A stretch of DNA of 64,000 nucleotides from Marinobacterium arenosum (GCF_019795155.1 NZ_JAILYN010000005.1:62001-126000); one strand, 5' to 3'; counted from the first letter of the stretch, positions 17,698-27,306 are shown. Translations and numbers: made by a program. Notes: a model not told the origin generated them from the sequence alone.

Positions 17698-18342
17698 ATG
17701 AGCACTGAGGTACAGATCTACGGGCCGGCGTTCAGCAGTTTCGTACGCACGGTGATGCTCTGCTGTGAGGAAAAGGGGATCGACTACAGCCTCGGTTTCG
17801 AGCTGGATGGCGAAGCGATCGAGTTCCACAGCGAGGCCCACTACCGCATTCACCCCTGGGGTAAATTGCCGGTGCTCAGTCATCAGGGACGCAGACTGTA
17901 CGAGACCGCGGCGATCTGCCGCTATCTGGATGCGAACTTTGGCGGTCCCGCCCTGCAGCCGGCCGACCCTTATCAACGGGCGCTGGTGGATCAGTGGTCG
18001 GCAGCGATTAGCGGCTATGTCGATCAGGCGTTGGTGCGCCGCTACCTGCTGGAGTTTGCATTCCCGAAAGGGGAGGATGGCAGCGTGCGGATGGAGCGGG
18101 TGGCCGAGGCCCAGCCGGAGGTGGAAAACACCCTGGCGATTCTGACCACCCAGCTGGCCGATCAGCCGTATATCTGCGGCGATAGGCTCACTATCGCCGA
18201 CCTGCTGTTGCTGCCGATGCTCGATTACCTGGCCGGTTTGCCGCACGGCGAAACATTGATCGCCGCCGATTCGCCGCTGGCGGCTTACCTGGCCCGTCTG
18301 CGTGAGCGGCCGTCGGCACAGAAGGTGCTGGCGAAGCGTTGA
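17698..18342 (+). CDS. glutathione S-transferase family protein
   Basis: The 214-residue protein has an N-terminal thioredoxin-like domain with the conserved cis-Pro region (KLPVLSHQG) and the glutathione-binding ETAAICRYLD. An all-helical C-terminal domain includes DRLTIADLLLLPML, the N-capping motif. It likely conjugates glutathione to electrophiles in the cytosol. The divergent TetR gene and shared operator suggest induction by a toxic substrate. It starts at an ATG with AAGGAG upstream. Confidence 0.9.
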   Translation: MSTEVQIYGPAFSSFVRTVMLCCEEKGIDYSLGFELDGEAIEFHSEAHYRIHPWGKLPVLSHQGRRLYETAAICRYLDANFGGPALQPADPYQRALVDQWSAAISGYVDQALVRRYLLEFAFPKGEDGSVRMERVAEAQPEVENTLAILTTQLADQPYICGDRLTIADLLLLPMLDYLAGLPHGETLIAADSPLAAYLARLRERPSAQKVLAKR

Positions 18343-18360
18343 TCAGCGATTGAAGGCTAA

Positions 18361-18969
18361 TTAGCGATTGAAAAAAGCCTGGCGGATCTGTCGGTCCTGC
18401 TGCAGCCGGCGGGCGTAGTTAAGCAGCTCGGCGTCGTACTCGGCGTCCGGCAGGGTATCCGGCAGGTCGAGCCCGGAGTTGACCAGGAACTGGACCAGTT
18501 CGCGATCCTGCTGCTGCAGCGCGTTGAGCAGCAGTTGTGGCTGCGACTGCAGGTCGGCGCCATGCTGGATCAGCCGGTTCAGGTGCAACATCCGCCGCGC
18601 CGGCGGGCAGTGGATCAGGCACAGCTGCAGCAGGCTGCGGCCGGCTTGATCGCAGCCGTTGGCGTTGGCGCCTGCCTGCAGCAGCGCGCTGAGCAGCGCC
18701 AGGCTGTCCGGTTGTTGCAGCGCCAGCGGGCTCAACGGTTGGCCGTCGCTGGCCAAGGTGTCGGCCGTGCCGCCTTTGTCGAGGATCAACCTCAGCGCGC
18801 CAGCCTGATTGGCACGAATCGCTCGTTCGGTGGCACTCTGTCCCTCCAGCAACGGGCCATTCAACTGGTCCGCATCGAACCTGTTCAGCAGCGGGCCCAG
18901 CTTATCCAGCGCGCCCCGGTCGATCGCGTCGGCCAGTTTGGCGCTGCGGCCCTTCAGGAAATTCAGCAT
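18361..18969 (-). CDS. ankyrin-repeat protein
   Basis: The 202-residue protein contains several degenerate ankyrin repeats, for example SATERAIRANQAGALRLIL, LALLSALLQAGANANGCD and LLNALQQQDRELVQFLVNSG. Ankyrin repeats bind other proteins; the partner is unknown. There is no signal peptide, so it is probably cytoplasmic. It converges with the GST gene (18-bp gap) and follows the MOSC gene by 15 bp, so those two probably share a transcript. Confidence 0.8.
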   Translation of the reverse strand: MLNFLKGRSAKLADAIDRGALDKLGPLLNRFDADQLNGPLLEGQSATERAIRANQAGALRLILDKGGTADTLASDGQPLSPLALQQPDSLALLSALLQAGANANGCDQAGRSLLQLCLIHCPPARRMLHLNRLIQHGADLQSQPQLLLNALQQQDRELVQFLVNSGLDLPDTLPDAEYDAELLNYARRLQQDRQIRQAFFNR

Positions 18970-18984
18970 CGTGTTCCCGCGGAT

Positions 18985-19665
18985 TCAGTTGATAGTTGCA
19001 GTAGCTGTTGACGCCTTGGCCAGCCGTGCCGCCTTGTCGGCCAGCTTCTTTTGCCAGGGTTCAGACAGCCCGTACAGGCGTGAAGCTTTGGTCAGCTCGG
19101 CGATGGCCGGTTGCTTGCTGCGCTGCAGCTGCCAGAAGCGGTTCAGTGGCCAGTCCGGGTTGGGACGTTCCAGTAGTTTCAGGTTATCGCCCGCCTGGGC
19201 GCAGCCGGGTTCAAGCACCCGGTAGTACCAGCCGGTCAGCCCCTGTGCCTCGATATGGCCGGCCAGTTCGGCGCAGTCGAACTTGTGGTTGATCTTCCAG
19301 CAGGGCCGGCGTGGCTCCGACAGTTGTATGCGGGCGCTGCCGAGCTGAAAGATATCGCCGATGCAGACGTTGTCGCCATCCAGCTCGGCACAGCTCAGGT
19401 TCTCGCCCAGGCTGCCCGGTTGTAGCTGGCTGGCCAACTGCGGGAACGCCGCGGCCAGTTTCCGGTAATCGGGCTGGGCATACTGGTGCAGCGCCTTGTC
19501 CGGCCCGCCGTGAAAGCGGCGGTCGGCCTGCTCGTCGCCGGTCAGGCCTTCGACAGTGATCTCCACCGGCCCTTCGACTGCCGTCTTGAAGATCGCGCTT
19601 GGCTTGCCGGAGGGTTCCAGTGTGCGGATCTGGCCCCGGTAGAGGGCGTCAACGGTCTGCTGCAT
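18985..19665 (-). CDS. MOSC domain protein, YiiM-like
   Basis: The 226-residue protein has the MOSC molybdenum-cofactor fold. GDEQADRRFHGGPDKALHQY carries the conserved region, followed by GENLSCAELD and the cofactor-ligand Cys in EPRRPCWKIN. A C-terminal helical 3-alpha segment follows (LTKASRLYGLSEPWQ). E. coli YiiM detoxifies N-hydroxylated bases such as 6-hydroxylaminopurine. The same activity is inferred from domain order. It is co-directional with the ankyrin gene. Confidence 0.87.
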   Translation of the reverse strand: MQQTVDALYRGQIRTLEPSGKPSAIFKTAVEGPVEITVEGLTGDEQADRRFHGGPDKALHQYAQPDYRKLAAAFPQLASQLQPGSLGENLSCAELDGDNVCIGDIFQLGSARIQLSEPRRPCWKINHKFDCAELAGHIEAQGLTGWYYRVLEPGCAQAGDNLKLLERPNPDWPLNRFWQLQRSKQPAIAELTKASRLYGLSEPWQKKLADKAARLAKASTATATIN

Positions 19666-19768
19666 GCGATATTCCTTTTCTATTAGCCGCTGTCAGTTAA
19701 CCGCTTTGAATTAATTGGGTTAATAGTCGCGCGGCCGTTGTTGCCAGGTGAGCCAGTCTACCGGGAAT

Positions 19769-19793
19769 GAAAAAACCGCGCCAAGGGCGCGGC
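19769..19793 (-). terminator. rho-independent terminator after cydC
   Basis: On the minus strand CCGCGCC pairs with GGCGCGG and a six-T run follows, about 20 bp after the cydC stop. It marks the end of the cyd operon. Confidence 0.85.
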
Positions 19794-19814
19794 CTGTTGT
19801 GAGCGATGGAGCGT

Positions 19815-21569
19815 TCAGAACCAGTGCATCAGTTCGGCGTAGCGAGTATTTGCTAATAGCGTCTGATGCGGTCCCTCGGCCTGGAGCTTGCCGTCCTCCA
19901 GCAACAACACCCGATCCATATGGGACAGCAGGGCGGGGCGGTGGCTGATCAGGATCACCGTGCGATCCACCATCGCCTGTGCCAGGGTTTCACCGACTTC
20001 GCGCTCGGTGATCGGGTCCAGCCCTTCGGTCGGCTCGTCGAGGATCAGGATCGGCGCCGGTTTCAGTAGCGCCTGGGCGATCGCCAGCCGGCGCTGCTGG
20101 CCGCCGGACAGGCCGCGGCCGCCCTCGCCGATATAGGTCTGGTAGCCGTCCGGCAGGCTGGCGATCAGCGGGTGGATACCGGCCGCCCGGCAGGCCTGCT
20201 GCAGGGCTTCATCGCTGGCTGTCGGGTCGGCCAGCCGCAGGTTATCGGCGACCGTGGCGTTGAACAGGTGGCTGTGCTGGGAGACTACCGCGAACCGTTC
20301 ACGCAAACGATCGGCCGGCAGCCGGTCGATCGATTGCCCACCGAGCCGGATCTGGCCGGCTTCCAGTGGCCAGAAGCCGAGTAGTAGCTGCACCAGGGTG
20401 CTCTTGCCGGCGCCGCTGGCACCGACCAGCGCGATCTTCTCTCCGGGCTCGATCTGCAGGTCGATACCGCGCAGCAACGGCGGTTGCTCAGGGCTATAGC
20501 GGAACCGCAGGTCGACCAGCTCCAGTTGATGGCTGTTCGGCAGCTCGACCGGGCAGGCGGGCTCCGGGCGCAGCGGTGGTTGGTCCGCCAGGTCGAACAG
20601 TCGGCGGGCGGCGGCCAAGGTGGTGGACAGCTGCTCGAGCGCCAGCGGCAATGGCTGCACCGCTTCGAAGCTGGCCATCACCAGCAGTACCAGCATCACC
20701 AGCTCGACCGCTGGCCGGGTTCCGCTGGTGACCTGTGGGATCAGCCACCAGAGTGCCGCCCAGACCAGCAGGCCGACCACCAGGGTGCTGGCCAGCAGCG
20801 CCGTGGCGGCGCAGTGGTTGATCCGTTGCTGCTGGTCGGCCAGAGATTCGCTGAACTGCCGGCACTGCTCGGCGTGGCGGTCGGCGGCCCGGTAGAGGAT
20901 CAGCTCGCGCAGCCCCTGCACGCCGTCGATCAGCGCTGCCCGTAACCGGGCGCCGTCGCGAACCGTAGCTCGTCCGGCCGCGCGGGTGGCGCCGCCGAGC
21001 CAGAGCGGGATCAATACCCCGGCCAGCAGCAGGGCCAGGCCGGTCGCCAGCGCCAGGGGCCCGTCGTAGTTGGCGATCACCAACAGCAGCAGCGGTACCG
21101 CGACCAGCGCCACCAGGCCGGGCAACAGCACCCGCAGATAGAAGTGGTCCAGCGCGTCTATATCGGCCTGTAGCCGGCTGAGCAGGTCGCCGTGGCGCAG
21201 CCCCTGCAGGCCGGCCGGCGCCAGTGGCTCCAGCCGGCGATAGAACCAGACCCGCAGTTCGCTGAGCAGCTTGAAGGTGGCGTTGTGGGTTACCAGCCGT
21301 TCGCCGTAGCGGCCGGCGGTACGGACGATCGCCAGGAAGCGGATTACCCCGGCCGGGGTGAAGTAGTTCATGGTGACGCCGGCCAGTCCGGCGGCGGCCA
21401 TCGCCGCCAGGAACCAGCCGGAGATTGCCAGCAGGCCGATATTGGCCAGCAGGGTCAGCAGCGACAGCAGGGTGCCCAGCGCCATCCAGCGCCAGTGCGG
21501 CTTGGCCAATCGCAGGAGGCGCCACAGCAGGGCCAGGGATTCGCGGCGGGAGATTGTCTGCTCAGGCAT
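19815..21569 (-). CDS. cydC: heterodimeric ABC exporter subunit CydC
   Basis: CydC pairs with CydD to export cysteine and glutathione to the periplasm, which is needed to assemble cytochrome bd. The 584 residues comprise an N-terminal six-helix membrane domain and a C-terminal ATPase with Walker A GASGAGKST, signature LSGGQQRRLAIAQA and Walker B ILILDEPTEGLD. Its ATG lies inside the last codons of cydD (8-bp overlap), so the subunits are translationally coupled. It is the last gene of the operon. Confidence 0.94.
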   Translation of the reverse strand: MPEQTISRRESLALLWRLLRLAKPHWRWMALGTLLSLLTLLANIGLLAISGWFLAAMAAAGLAGVTMNYFTPAGVIRFLAIVRTAGRYGERLVTHNATFKLLSELRVWFYRRLEPLAPAGLQGLRHGDLLSRLQADIDALDHFYLRVLLPGLVALVAVPLLLLVIANYDGPLALATGLALLLAGVLIPLWLGGATRAAGRATVRDGARLRAALIDGVQGLRELILYRAADRHAEQCRQFSESLADQQQRINHCAATALLASTLVVGLLVWAALWWLIPQVTSGTRPAVELVMLVLLVMASFEAVQPLPLALEQLSTTLAAARRLFDLADQPPLRPEPACPVELPNSHQLELVDLRFRYSPEQPPLLRGIDLQIEPGEKIALVGASGAGKSTLVQLLLGFWPLEAGQIRLGGQSIDRLPADRLRERFAVVSQHSHLFNATVADNLRLADPTASDEALQQACRAAGIHPLIASLPDGYQTYIGEGGRGLSGGQQRRLAIAQALLKPAPILILDEPTEGLDPITEREVGETLAQAMVDRTVILISHRPALLSHMDRVLLLEDGKLQAEGPHQTLLANTRYAELMHWF

Positions 21570-23343
21570 GCACCGCCTCCTGTGTCGCGCCGAGCATGCG
21601 GGCGTAGAGGCCCTGCTGGTTCAGCAGCTGTCGATGGTCGCCCTGTTCGATAACTCGGCCGCCGTCCAGCACCCAGATCCGCTTGGCCTGGCGTACGGTA
21701 TGCAGCCGGTGCGCCACCACCAGCACGATATGGTCGCGGGCGTAGCGCTGGATCGCCTGTTGCACCTGTGCTTCGCTGACCCGGTCCAGGTGGGCGGTCG
21801 GCTCGTCGAGGATCAGCAGCGAAGCCTGCTTCAGGAATGCCCGCGCCAGCGCGATCCGCTGGCGCTGGCCGCCGGACAGGCCGGCGCCGCCTTCACCGAG
21901 AAGTGTCTGGTAGCCCTCCGGCAGTTGCCGGATAAACTCCGCCGCGCCGGCTTGGCGGGCGGCGGCTTCGATCTCTTCAGCGGACGCTTCGGGGTTGCCG
22001 AGGGCGATGTTGTCCGCCACCGTGCCGTAGAACAGCTGCGGCTGCTGCGGAATCCAGGCCAGCTGGCTGTGGATACTTTCCAGCGCCAGCTTATCCACAG
22101 CGGTGCCGTTCAGCCGGTAGCTGCCCTGCTGTGGATAGATAAAGCGCAGCAGCAGATCGACCAGGGTGCTCTTGCCGGCGCCGCTGGGGCCGACCAGCGC
22201 ATAGAGGCCGGGCCGGTCGATCTGAAGCTGAATATCTTTCAGTGCCGACTGCTCGGCTTCATAGGCGAAGTGAACATTCACAAGTTCGAGTGTGTCGATC
22301 GCCGCCAGCTCGGTTGTGGAAGATGAGGCTTTTTCCACAGGCTCGGCCTGCATGATCGTCATCATCTGCTGGGCGGCGCTGACGCCGGCCATGCGGGCAT
22401 GGTACTGAGTGCCCAGGTTACGTAGCGGCAGGTAGAACTCCGGTGCCAGCAGCAGCACCGCCAGGCCGGTAGCGAAATCCAGTTCGCCCCAGTAGAGCCG
22501 GAAGCCGATGGTCACCGCCAGCAGCGCGATGCTGAGCGTGGCGAAGAACTCCAGCGCCAGCGACGACAGGAAGGCGACTCGCAATACCGCCAGAGTGTCG
22601 CGCCGAAAACGGTCGGAGATCGCCGCCACGGTGTCGATCTCGCGCCGGCTGGCACCGAGCAGTTTCAACTGGGTCAGACCGCGGATCAGGTCCAGGAAGT
22701 GGCCGCCCATCCGGCCCAGCTGCTGCCAGCGCTGCTGGTTGAGCTGCTCCGCCTGCTTGCCGATCAGTATCATGAAAAACGGGATCAGCGGCGCGGTGAC
22801 CAGCAGGATCAGCCCGGACCGCCAATCGACCGGCAGCACCAGCGCCAGGATCGCCAGCGGCAGGAAGGCGCTCAACGCCACCGCCGGCAGGTAGCGGGCA
22901 TAGTAGGCCTCCAGCGCCTCGATCCCTTCGTGCAGGCAGTGGCTGAGTTCGCCGCTGCGCTGCCGCTCCAGCCAGGCCGGGCCGAGCCGTATCAGTTTGC
23001 GGAACAGCCGGTCGCGCAGCTGTAGCTTGACCGCCGCTGCGCTGCGGAACGCCAGTCGTTCGGTGGTCCGCACCAGCAACGCGCGCACCAGCAGCAGGCC
23101 GAGCATCGCCCACAGCAGCGGAGCCAGCTCCGCCAGGCCCTGGTGGCCGAACATCGCGCCGTCGGCGATACGGGCCAGCAGCAGCGCCTGGCCGATCAGC
23201 AGGCCGCCGGCCAAGGCGCCGCTGAGCACGGTCAGCAGCGGCAGCCGGCCGGCCAGCGCTTTGTGCTGCTTCAGCCAGCGCTGGCTGGCCCGGCCGTCGA
23301 TTTCGGCGGGATTGGCAGTGCTTTGTGCCGCAGGATTGGGCAT
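21562..23343 (-). CDS. cydD: heterodimeric ABC exporter subunit CydD
   Basis: This is the partner of CydC. It has a transmembrane domain, then an ATPase with Walker A GPSGAGKST, signature LSGGQRQRIALARA and Walker B LLILDEPTAHLD. The ATG at 23343 (starting M-P-N-P-A-A-Q) gives 593 residues and follows the cydX stop by five bases. The frame is open further upstream to 23499, but that part overlaps cydX out of frame and is not family-like. Expression is expected with cydABX under low oxygen or haem-oxidase stress. Confidence 0.94.
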   Translation of the reverse strand: MPNPAAQSTANPAEIDGRASQRWLKQHKALAGRLPLLTVLSGALAGGLLIGQALLLARIADGAMFGHQGLAELAPLLWAMLGLLLVRALLVRTTERLAFRSAAAVKLQLRDRLFRKLIRLGPAWLERQRSGELSHCLHEGIEALEAYYARYLPAVALSAFLPLAILALVLPVDWRSGLILLVTAPLIPFFMILIGKQAEQLNQQRWQQLGRMGGHFLDLIRGLTQLKLLGASRREIDTVAAISDRFRRDTLAVLRVAFLSSLALEFFATLSIALLAVTIGFRLYWGELDFATGLAVLLLAPEFYLPLRNLGTQYHARMAGVSAAQQMMTIMQAEPVEKASSSTTELAAIDTLELVNVHFAYEAEQSALKDIQLQIDRPGLYALVGPSGAGKSTLVDLLLRFIYPQQGSYRLNGTAVDKLALESIHSQLAWIPQQPQLFYGTVADNIALGNPEASAEEIEAAARQAGAAEFIRQLPEGYQTLLGEGGAGLSGGQRQRIALARAFLKQASLLILDEPTAHLDRVSEAQVQQAIQRYARDHIVLVVAHRLHTVRQAKRIWVLDGGRVIEQGDHRQLLNQQGLYARMLGATQEAVHA

Positions 23344-23348
23344 CACGC

Positions 23349-23501
23349 TCAGCGCCCCTGCCGTTCCAGTCGGTTGATCAGGTCGCGGACCTGGTCGCGG
23401 GCCTCGCTGTCGCTGTGCTGCTCCATCTCGTACCACAACACGTTGATCACCCCGAGTGCGCAGGCCAGCAGCACTCCGAGTATCCAGGCGAAATACCACA
23501 T
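23349..23501 (-). CDS. cydX: cytochrome bd oxidase small subunit CydX
   Basis: A 50-codon gene between cydB and cydD encodes a protein beginning MWYFAWILGVLLACALGVIN, one membrane helix, then a short charged tail. The M-W-Y-F-x-W-I-L-G start is the CydX/YbgT signature. CydX is a single-helix subunit that stabilises the haem groups of CydAB. AGAGGA lies seven bases before the ATG. It is 69 bp after cydB and 5 bp before cydD. The charged tail (H-S-D-S-E-A-R-D) is longer than in E. coli CydX, which has 37 residues. Confidence 0.93.
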   Translation of the reverse strand: MWYFAWILGVLLACALGVINVLWYEMEQHSDSEARDQVRDLINRLERQGR

Positions 23502-23570
23502 AGTCGGGTTCCTCTAATTATCAATCGGGCGTTAATCAGGGAGCGCAGCCGTTGTGCGCCCCCCTTTCTG

Positions 23571-24713
23571 TCAGTAGCTGGAATGGCTGTGCTGACGGAT
23601 CTCGGTGACGGTCACCCGGCGCCACATGCGGATGTAGCACCAGAGGGTGTAGCCGAGGATGATCGGCAGGAAGATCACCACCGCGATGAACATGATATTC
23701 AGTGTCAGGTGGCTGGAGACCGCGTCCCACAGGGTCAGGCTGCTGACCGGGTTGATGCTGGAGGGCATCACGAACGGGAACATCGATACCCCGGCGGTAG
23801 CGATGATGCCGAGGATCGCCAGCGAGCTGGCAGTAAACGCCAGTCCTGCCCGGTCGGCCCGCGACAGCAGCAGCGCCAGCAGTGCGCCGCCGAAGCCGAG
23901 CGCCGGGAACAGCAGGGTCAGCGGCTGCAACCGGTAGTTGTTCAGCCAGCCGCCGCTGACCAGTTCGACGCTCTTCGCCAGCGGTGCCGGCGCGCCGTTG
24001 GTGTCCGGCAGGTTGCTGATCAGGTAGCCGTCGATGCCGGTGGCCAGCCAGACGCCGGCCAGCGCGAAGCCGGCGACGGTCAGCAGCGCGGCCCACTGGG
24101 CCACCCGCGCGGCGCGGCCGGCAACCGGCTCGGCGGCGCGCAGCTGCAGCCAGAGCGCACCGTGCGTGGTCAGCATCGCCGAGCTGACCAGCCCGCAAAG
24201 CAGTGCGAACGGATGGAACAGCTCCAGAAAGGCGCCGCTGTAGCTGGCCCGCATCAGGTTATCCAGTTCGAACGGCACTCCCAGCAGCAGGTTGCCGAAA
24301 GCGACGCCGAACACCAGCGGCGGAATTGAGCTGCCGACGAACAGCGCCCAGTCCCAGCTGTTGCGCCAGCGCGGATCGGCGATCTTGCTGCGGTAGTCGA
24401 AGCCGACCGGCCGCAGGAACAGCGCGAACAGCACCAGCAGCATGGCGAAATAGAAGCCGGAGAAGGCCGCCGCGTAGACCATCGGCCAGGCGGCGAACAG
24501 CGCGCCGCCGGCGGTGATCAGCCAGACCTGGTTGCCGTCCCAGTGGGCACCGACGGTGTTGATGATCACCCGGCGTTGTTCGTCATTTCTGCCGACCAGC
24601 GGCAGCAGGGTGCCGACCCCCATATCCATGCCGTCGGCGATTGCAAAGCCGATCAGCAGGGCGCCGATCAGCGCCCACCAGATCAGTTTCAGGGTTTCGT
24701 AATCGAAGATCAT
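23571..24713 (-). CDS. cydB: cytochrome bd ubiquinol oxidase subunit II
   Basis: CydB is the structural partner of CydA in the membrane-bound bd oxidase, which reduces oxygen with quinol electrons without proton pumping. The 380-residue protein has eight or nine membrane helices, with the signature DGMDMGVGTLLPLVG and NTVGAHWDGNQVWLITAGGA. It starts 14 bp after cydA. It is full length compared with the family. Confidence 0.95.
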   Translation of the reverse strand: MIFDYETLKLIWWALIGALLIGFAIADGMDMGVGTLLPLVGRNDEQRRVIINTVGAHWDGNQVWLITAGGALFAAWPMVYAAAFSGFYFAMLLVLFALFLRPVGFDYRSKIADPRWRNSWDWALFVGSSIPPLVFGVAFGNLLLGVPFELDNLMRASYSGAFLELFHPFALLCGLVSSAMLTTHGALWLQLRAAEPVAGRAARVAQWAALLTVAGFALAGVWLATGIDGYLISNLPDTNGAPAPLAKSVELVSGGWLNNYRLQPLTLLFPALGFGGALLALLLSRADRAGLAFTASSLAILGIIATAGVSMFPFVMPSSINPVSSLTLWDAVSSHLTLNIMFIAVVIFLPIILGYTLWCYIRMWRRVTVTEIRQHSHSSY

Positions 24714-24727
24714 TGCCAGCGTTCCTG

Positions 24728-26320
24728 TTAAGCGTTAACCGTTTCCAGCGTGCGGCGCTCAGCGTCCGCCGGCTGGCTTTCGAAGTGGTAGCGGCCGGTG
24801 TGCAGTGAGCTGGGGCCGAGCCGGGCGAAGCGGAACATCAGCCAGAGCTCGATCACCGCCAGCACGCTGTAGAACAGGATGAAGCCGGTCAGGCTGATGA
24901 TCAGGTCGCGGGCTTCGAGGCTGGAGGCTGCCATGAAAGTTGGCAGCACCTCGCTGATCGCCCAGGGCTGGCGGCCGAACTCGGCCACGAACCAGCCGGT
25001 CTCGATGGCGATCCAGGGCAGCGGGATGGCGAACAGCGCCATCTTCAGCAACCAGCGCTTCTGTTCGATCTGGCGGCGGGCGTTGTAGTAGAACGCCAGC
25101 GCGAAGATCAGCAGCATCGCGAAGCCGCAGGCCACCATCACCCGGAAGCTCCAGAACAGCGGCGCCACCGGCGGGGTGGAGTCCTTCACCGCCAGCTGGA
25201 TCTGCTGCTCGGTGGCATCGGTCACCTGGTCGGTGTAGCGCTTGAGCAGCAGGCCGTAGCCCAGGTCTTGCTTCAGTTCGTCGAAGCGGGCGATGTTTTC
25301 CGGCGTCTCCTCGCCGTTGCGCAGTTTCTGCAGGTAGTCGTAGGCGATCATGCCGTTGCGAATCCGCTGCTCATGCTGCGCTTCCAGATCCTTGATGCCG
25401 GGCACCTGCTGGTCCAGCGAGCGGGTGGCGATGATGCCCATCAGGTAAGGGATCTTGACCGCATAGTGGGTATGCTGGGCTTCGTCATCGGGCAGGCCGA
25501 ACAGGGTGAATGCCGCCGGTGCCGGCTCGGTGTGCCATTCCGCCTCGATTGCCGCCAATTTGACCTTCTGCACGTCGCCCACCTCGTAGCCGGATTCGTC
25601 ACCCAGCACGATCACCGACAGGATCGACGCCAGGCCGAAGCCGGCCGCCACCGAGAACGAGCGCTTGGCGAACGCCAGGTCGCGCCCTTTCAGGATGTAG
25701 TAGCTGCTGATCCCCAGTACGAACATCGACGCGGCCACGTAGCCGGCGGCGACGGTGTGGATGAACTTCACCTGGGCCACCGGGTTGAACACCAGCTCGG
25801 CGAAGCTGGTCATCTCCATCCGCATGGTCTGGTAGTTGAATTCGGCGCCGACCGGGTTCTGCATCCAGCCGTTGGCGATCAGGATCCACAGCGCCGACAG
25901 GTTGGTGCCCAGCGCCATCAGCATGGTGCAGGCCAGGTGCTGGCGCTTGCTGAGCCGCTGCCAGCCGAGGAAGAACATGCCGACGAAGGTGGATTCCAGG
26001 AAGAACGCCATCAGCCCCTCGATCGCCAACGGTGCGCCGAACACGTCGCCGACGTAGTGCGAGTAGTAGGACCAGTTGGTGCCGAACTCGAACTCCATGG
26101 TCAGGCCGGTGGTGACCCCCAGCGCGAAGTTGATGCCGAACAGCTTGCCCCAGAACTGGGTCATATCGCGGTAGATCTCGCGGCCGGTCATTACGTAGAC
26201 CGACTCCATGATCACCAGGATCCAGGTCATCCCCAGCGTCAGCGGGACGAACAGGAAGTGGTACAGCGCGGTGATGGCGAACTGCCAGCGCGACAGCTCG
26301 ACCAGTGATGCGTCAAACAT
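24728..26320 (-). CDS. cydA: cytochrome bd ubiquinol oxidase subunit I
   Basis: CydA carries haems b558, b595 and d and the quinol site. The N-terminal [20 protein letters not shown] is followed by the axial His in the YHFLF motif. GDESGYEVG starts a long Q-loop of the E. coli type, and the GRQPW signature ([15 protein letters not shown]) lies near the C-terminus. The ATG at 26320 with GGAGC upstream gives 530 residues; 29 open upstream codons overlap the regulator gene and are not conserved. It follows the GbsR-type regulator by 13 bp and so belongs to the same transcript. Confidence 0.96.
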   Translation of the reverse strand: MFDASLVELSRWQFAITALYHFLFVPLTLGMTWILVIMESVYVMTGREIYRDMTQFWGKLFGINFALGVTTGLTMEFEFGTNWSYYSHYVGDVFGAPLAIEGLMAFFLESTFVGMFFLGWQRLSKRQHLACTMLMALGTNLSALWILIANGWMQNPVGAEFNYQTMRMEMTSFAELVFNPVAQVKFIHTVAAGYVAASMFVLGISSYYILKGRDLAFAKRSFSVAAGFGLASILSVIVLGDESGYEVGDVQKVKLAAIEAEWHTEPAPAAFTLFGLPDDEAQHTHYAVKIPYLMGIIATRSLDQQVPGIKDLEAQHEQRIRNGMIAYDYLQKLRNGEETPENIARFDELKQDLGYGLLLKRYTDQVTDATEQQIQLAVKDSTPPVAPLFWSFRVMVACGFAMLLIFALAFYYNARRQIEQKRWLLKMALFAIPLPWIAIETGWFVAEFGRQPWAISEVLPTFMAASSLEARDLIISLTGFILFYSVLAVIELWLMFRFARLGPSSLHTGRYHFESQPADAERRTLETVNA

Positions 26321-26333
26321 GGTAGCTCCGAAT

Positions 26334-26942
26334 TTATTCCGATTTTCTGTCGGAGGTGTTGTCAGGTGCCTGCCCGGTGGCTTTGTCGGTCTGTTTGCCG
26401 CTGCCACCCAGCAGCTGTTCCTTGATCTCCATCATCCGAGTCACGCCGGCACCCAGTTTCATCAGGGTGTTGAGCTTGTCCGGGTTTAGCCGCTGCAGTT
26501 CGCTGGCCCACTGGGTGGTGGTTTCCAGCAGGTCGTGGATCTCCCGCATCCGGTCCTGGGCGTAGGCTTCGCTGTCGTTGGCCGGGGCCTCCAGCAGGAT
26601 GTCACGCAGCATCGACAGAGTCGGGTCCACCTCGCGTTTGCGGCGTTCTTCGAACACCCTGTTGGCCATCTCCCAGATGGTGCCGCGCGGTGTGAAGTAA
26701 TCCTTGCGGTCGCCCGGAATATGGCTCTGCTGGATCAGCTGCCAGGACTGCAGCTCCTTCAACCCCATGCTGACGTTGCCGCGCGAGATGTTCAGCGCAT
26801 CGGCGATCTGGTTGGCGTTCAGCGGCTTGTCCGAAACCACCAGCAGGGCATACATCTGGCCTACGGTGCGATTGAACCCCCAGCGGCTTCCCATCTCGCC
26901 GAAGTGGAAAACGAAGGACTCGATCATTGGTGAGAGCTGCAT
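26334..26942 (-). CDS. GbsR/MarR-type winged-helix regulator of the cyd operon
   Basis: The 202-residue protein has a winged helix-turn-helix of the GbsR (DUF/HTH MarR-like) type: [20 protein letters not shown] as recognition segment and [16 protein letters not shown] as wing. A helical dimerisation region and a low-complexity polar tail follow. It is the first gene of the transcript, 13 bp before cydA. A palindrome over its own promoter suggests autorepression and repression of the oxidase. The signal is unknown, since no Cys-based metal or Fe-S motif is visible. An AGAAGGAT ribosome site precedes the ATG. Confidence 0.85.
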   Translation of the reverse strand: MQLSPMIESFVFHFGEMGSRWGFNRTVGQMYALLVVSDKPLNANQIADALNISRGNVSMGLKELQSWQLIQQSHIPGDRKDYFTPRGTIWEMANRVFEERRKREVDPTLSMLRDILLEAPANDSEAYAQDRMREIHDLLETTTQWASELQRLNPDKLNTLMKLGAGVTRMMEIKEQLLGGSGKQTDKATGQAPDNTSDRKSE

Positions 26943-26958
26943 TTTATGATCCTTCTAA

Positions 26959-26980
26959 ACTTTCAGAATTTTCTGAAAGT
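26959..26980. promoter_or_regulatory. palindromic operator of the cyd-operon regulator
   Basis: Two perfect 10-bp inverted arms, ACTTTCAGAA and TTCTGAAAGT, are separated by TT. The palindrome lies 17-38 bp before the regulator start codon and overlaps the predicted -10 box, where a bound dimer would block RNA polymerase. Confidence 0.8.
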
Positions 26981-27005
26981 TAGATTTTTCCTTGTCCCGG
27001 GTCAA
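26977..27005 (-). promoter_or_regulatory. predicted promoter of the gbsR-like–cydABXDC operon
   Basis: On the minus strand TTGACC (27005-27000), a 17-bp spacer and a weak TAACTT (26982-26977) are positioned upstream of the first gene. The -10 overlaps the operator palindrome. The -35 is five of six; the -10 match is poor, so this is tentative. Confidence 0.5.
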
Positions 27006-27306
27006 TAGGGCGGATTGTCGCAGTTGATGGATATCAAGGCGCCCAGCAGGAAAAAGCGCTAGCTGGGATCGGTTTTGTTTGCTGTGGACAGTTACTTGAA
27101 AGTCTTATCTAACAGTGGGTTATAAGATCTACTGCGGGTCCATCTATGGCTGGAGAGAGCAGAAATAGAAAATTTGGACAGGATGGGGATCTGTCGTGCA
27201 GGGGACGGTAGTGGTCGTATTGCATGGGCTCGGGCCTCAATCATTTAGCACTTTAAGCTGGAATGATTGACACCTTATGCCGGGGGGCAGGCGAAGTGTA
27301 TAACCT
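26981..27306. other. gene-free stretch between the cyd promoter and the symporter terminator
   Basis: Apart from the cyd promoter at its left side, I see no gene, no conserved RNA and no clear repeat here. Local base composition is more AT-rich than in the coding regions. Confidence 0.6.

Noticed and set aside
23325-24329. Long plus-strand frame across cydB and cydX
   Set aside because: Antisense shadow of the cyd operon; no family match and no start context.
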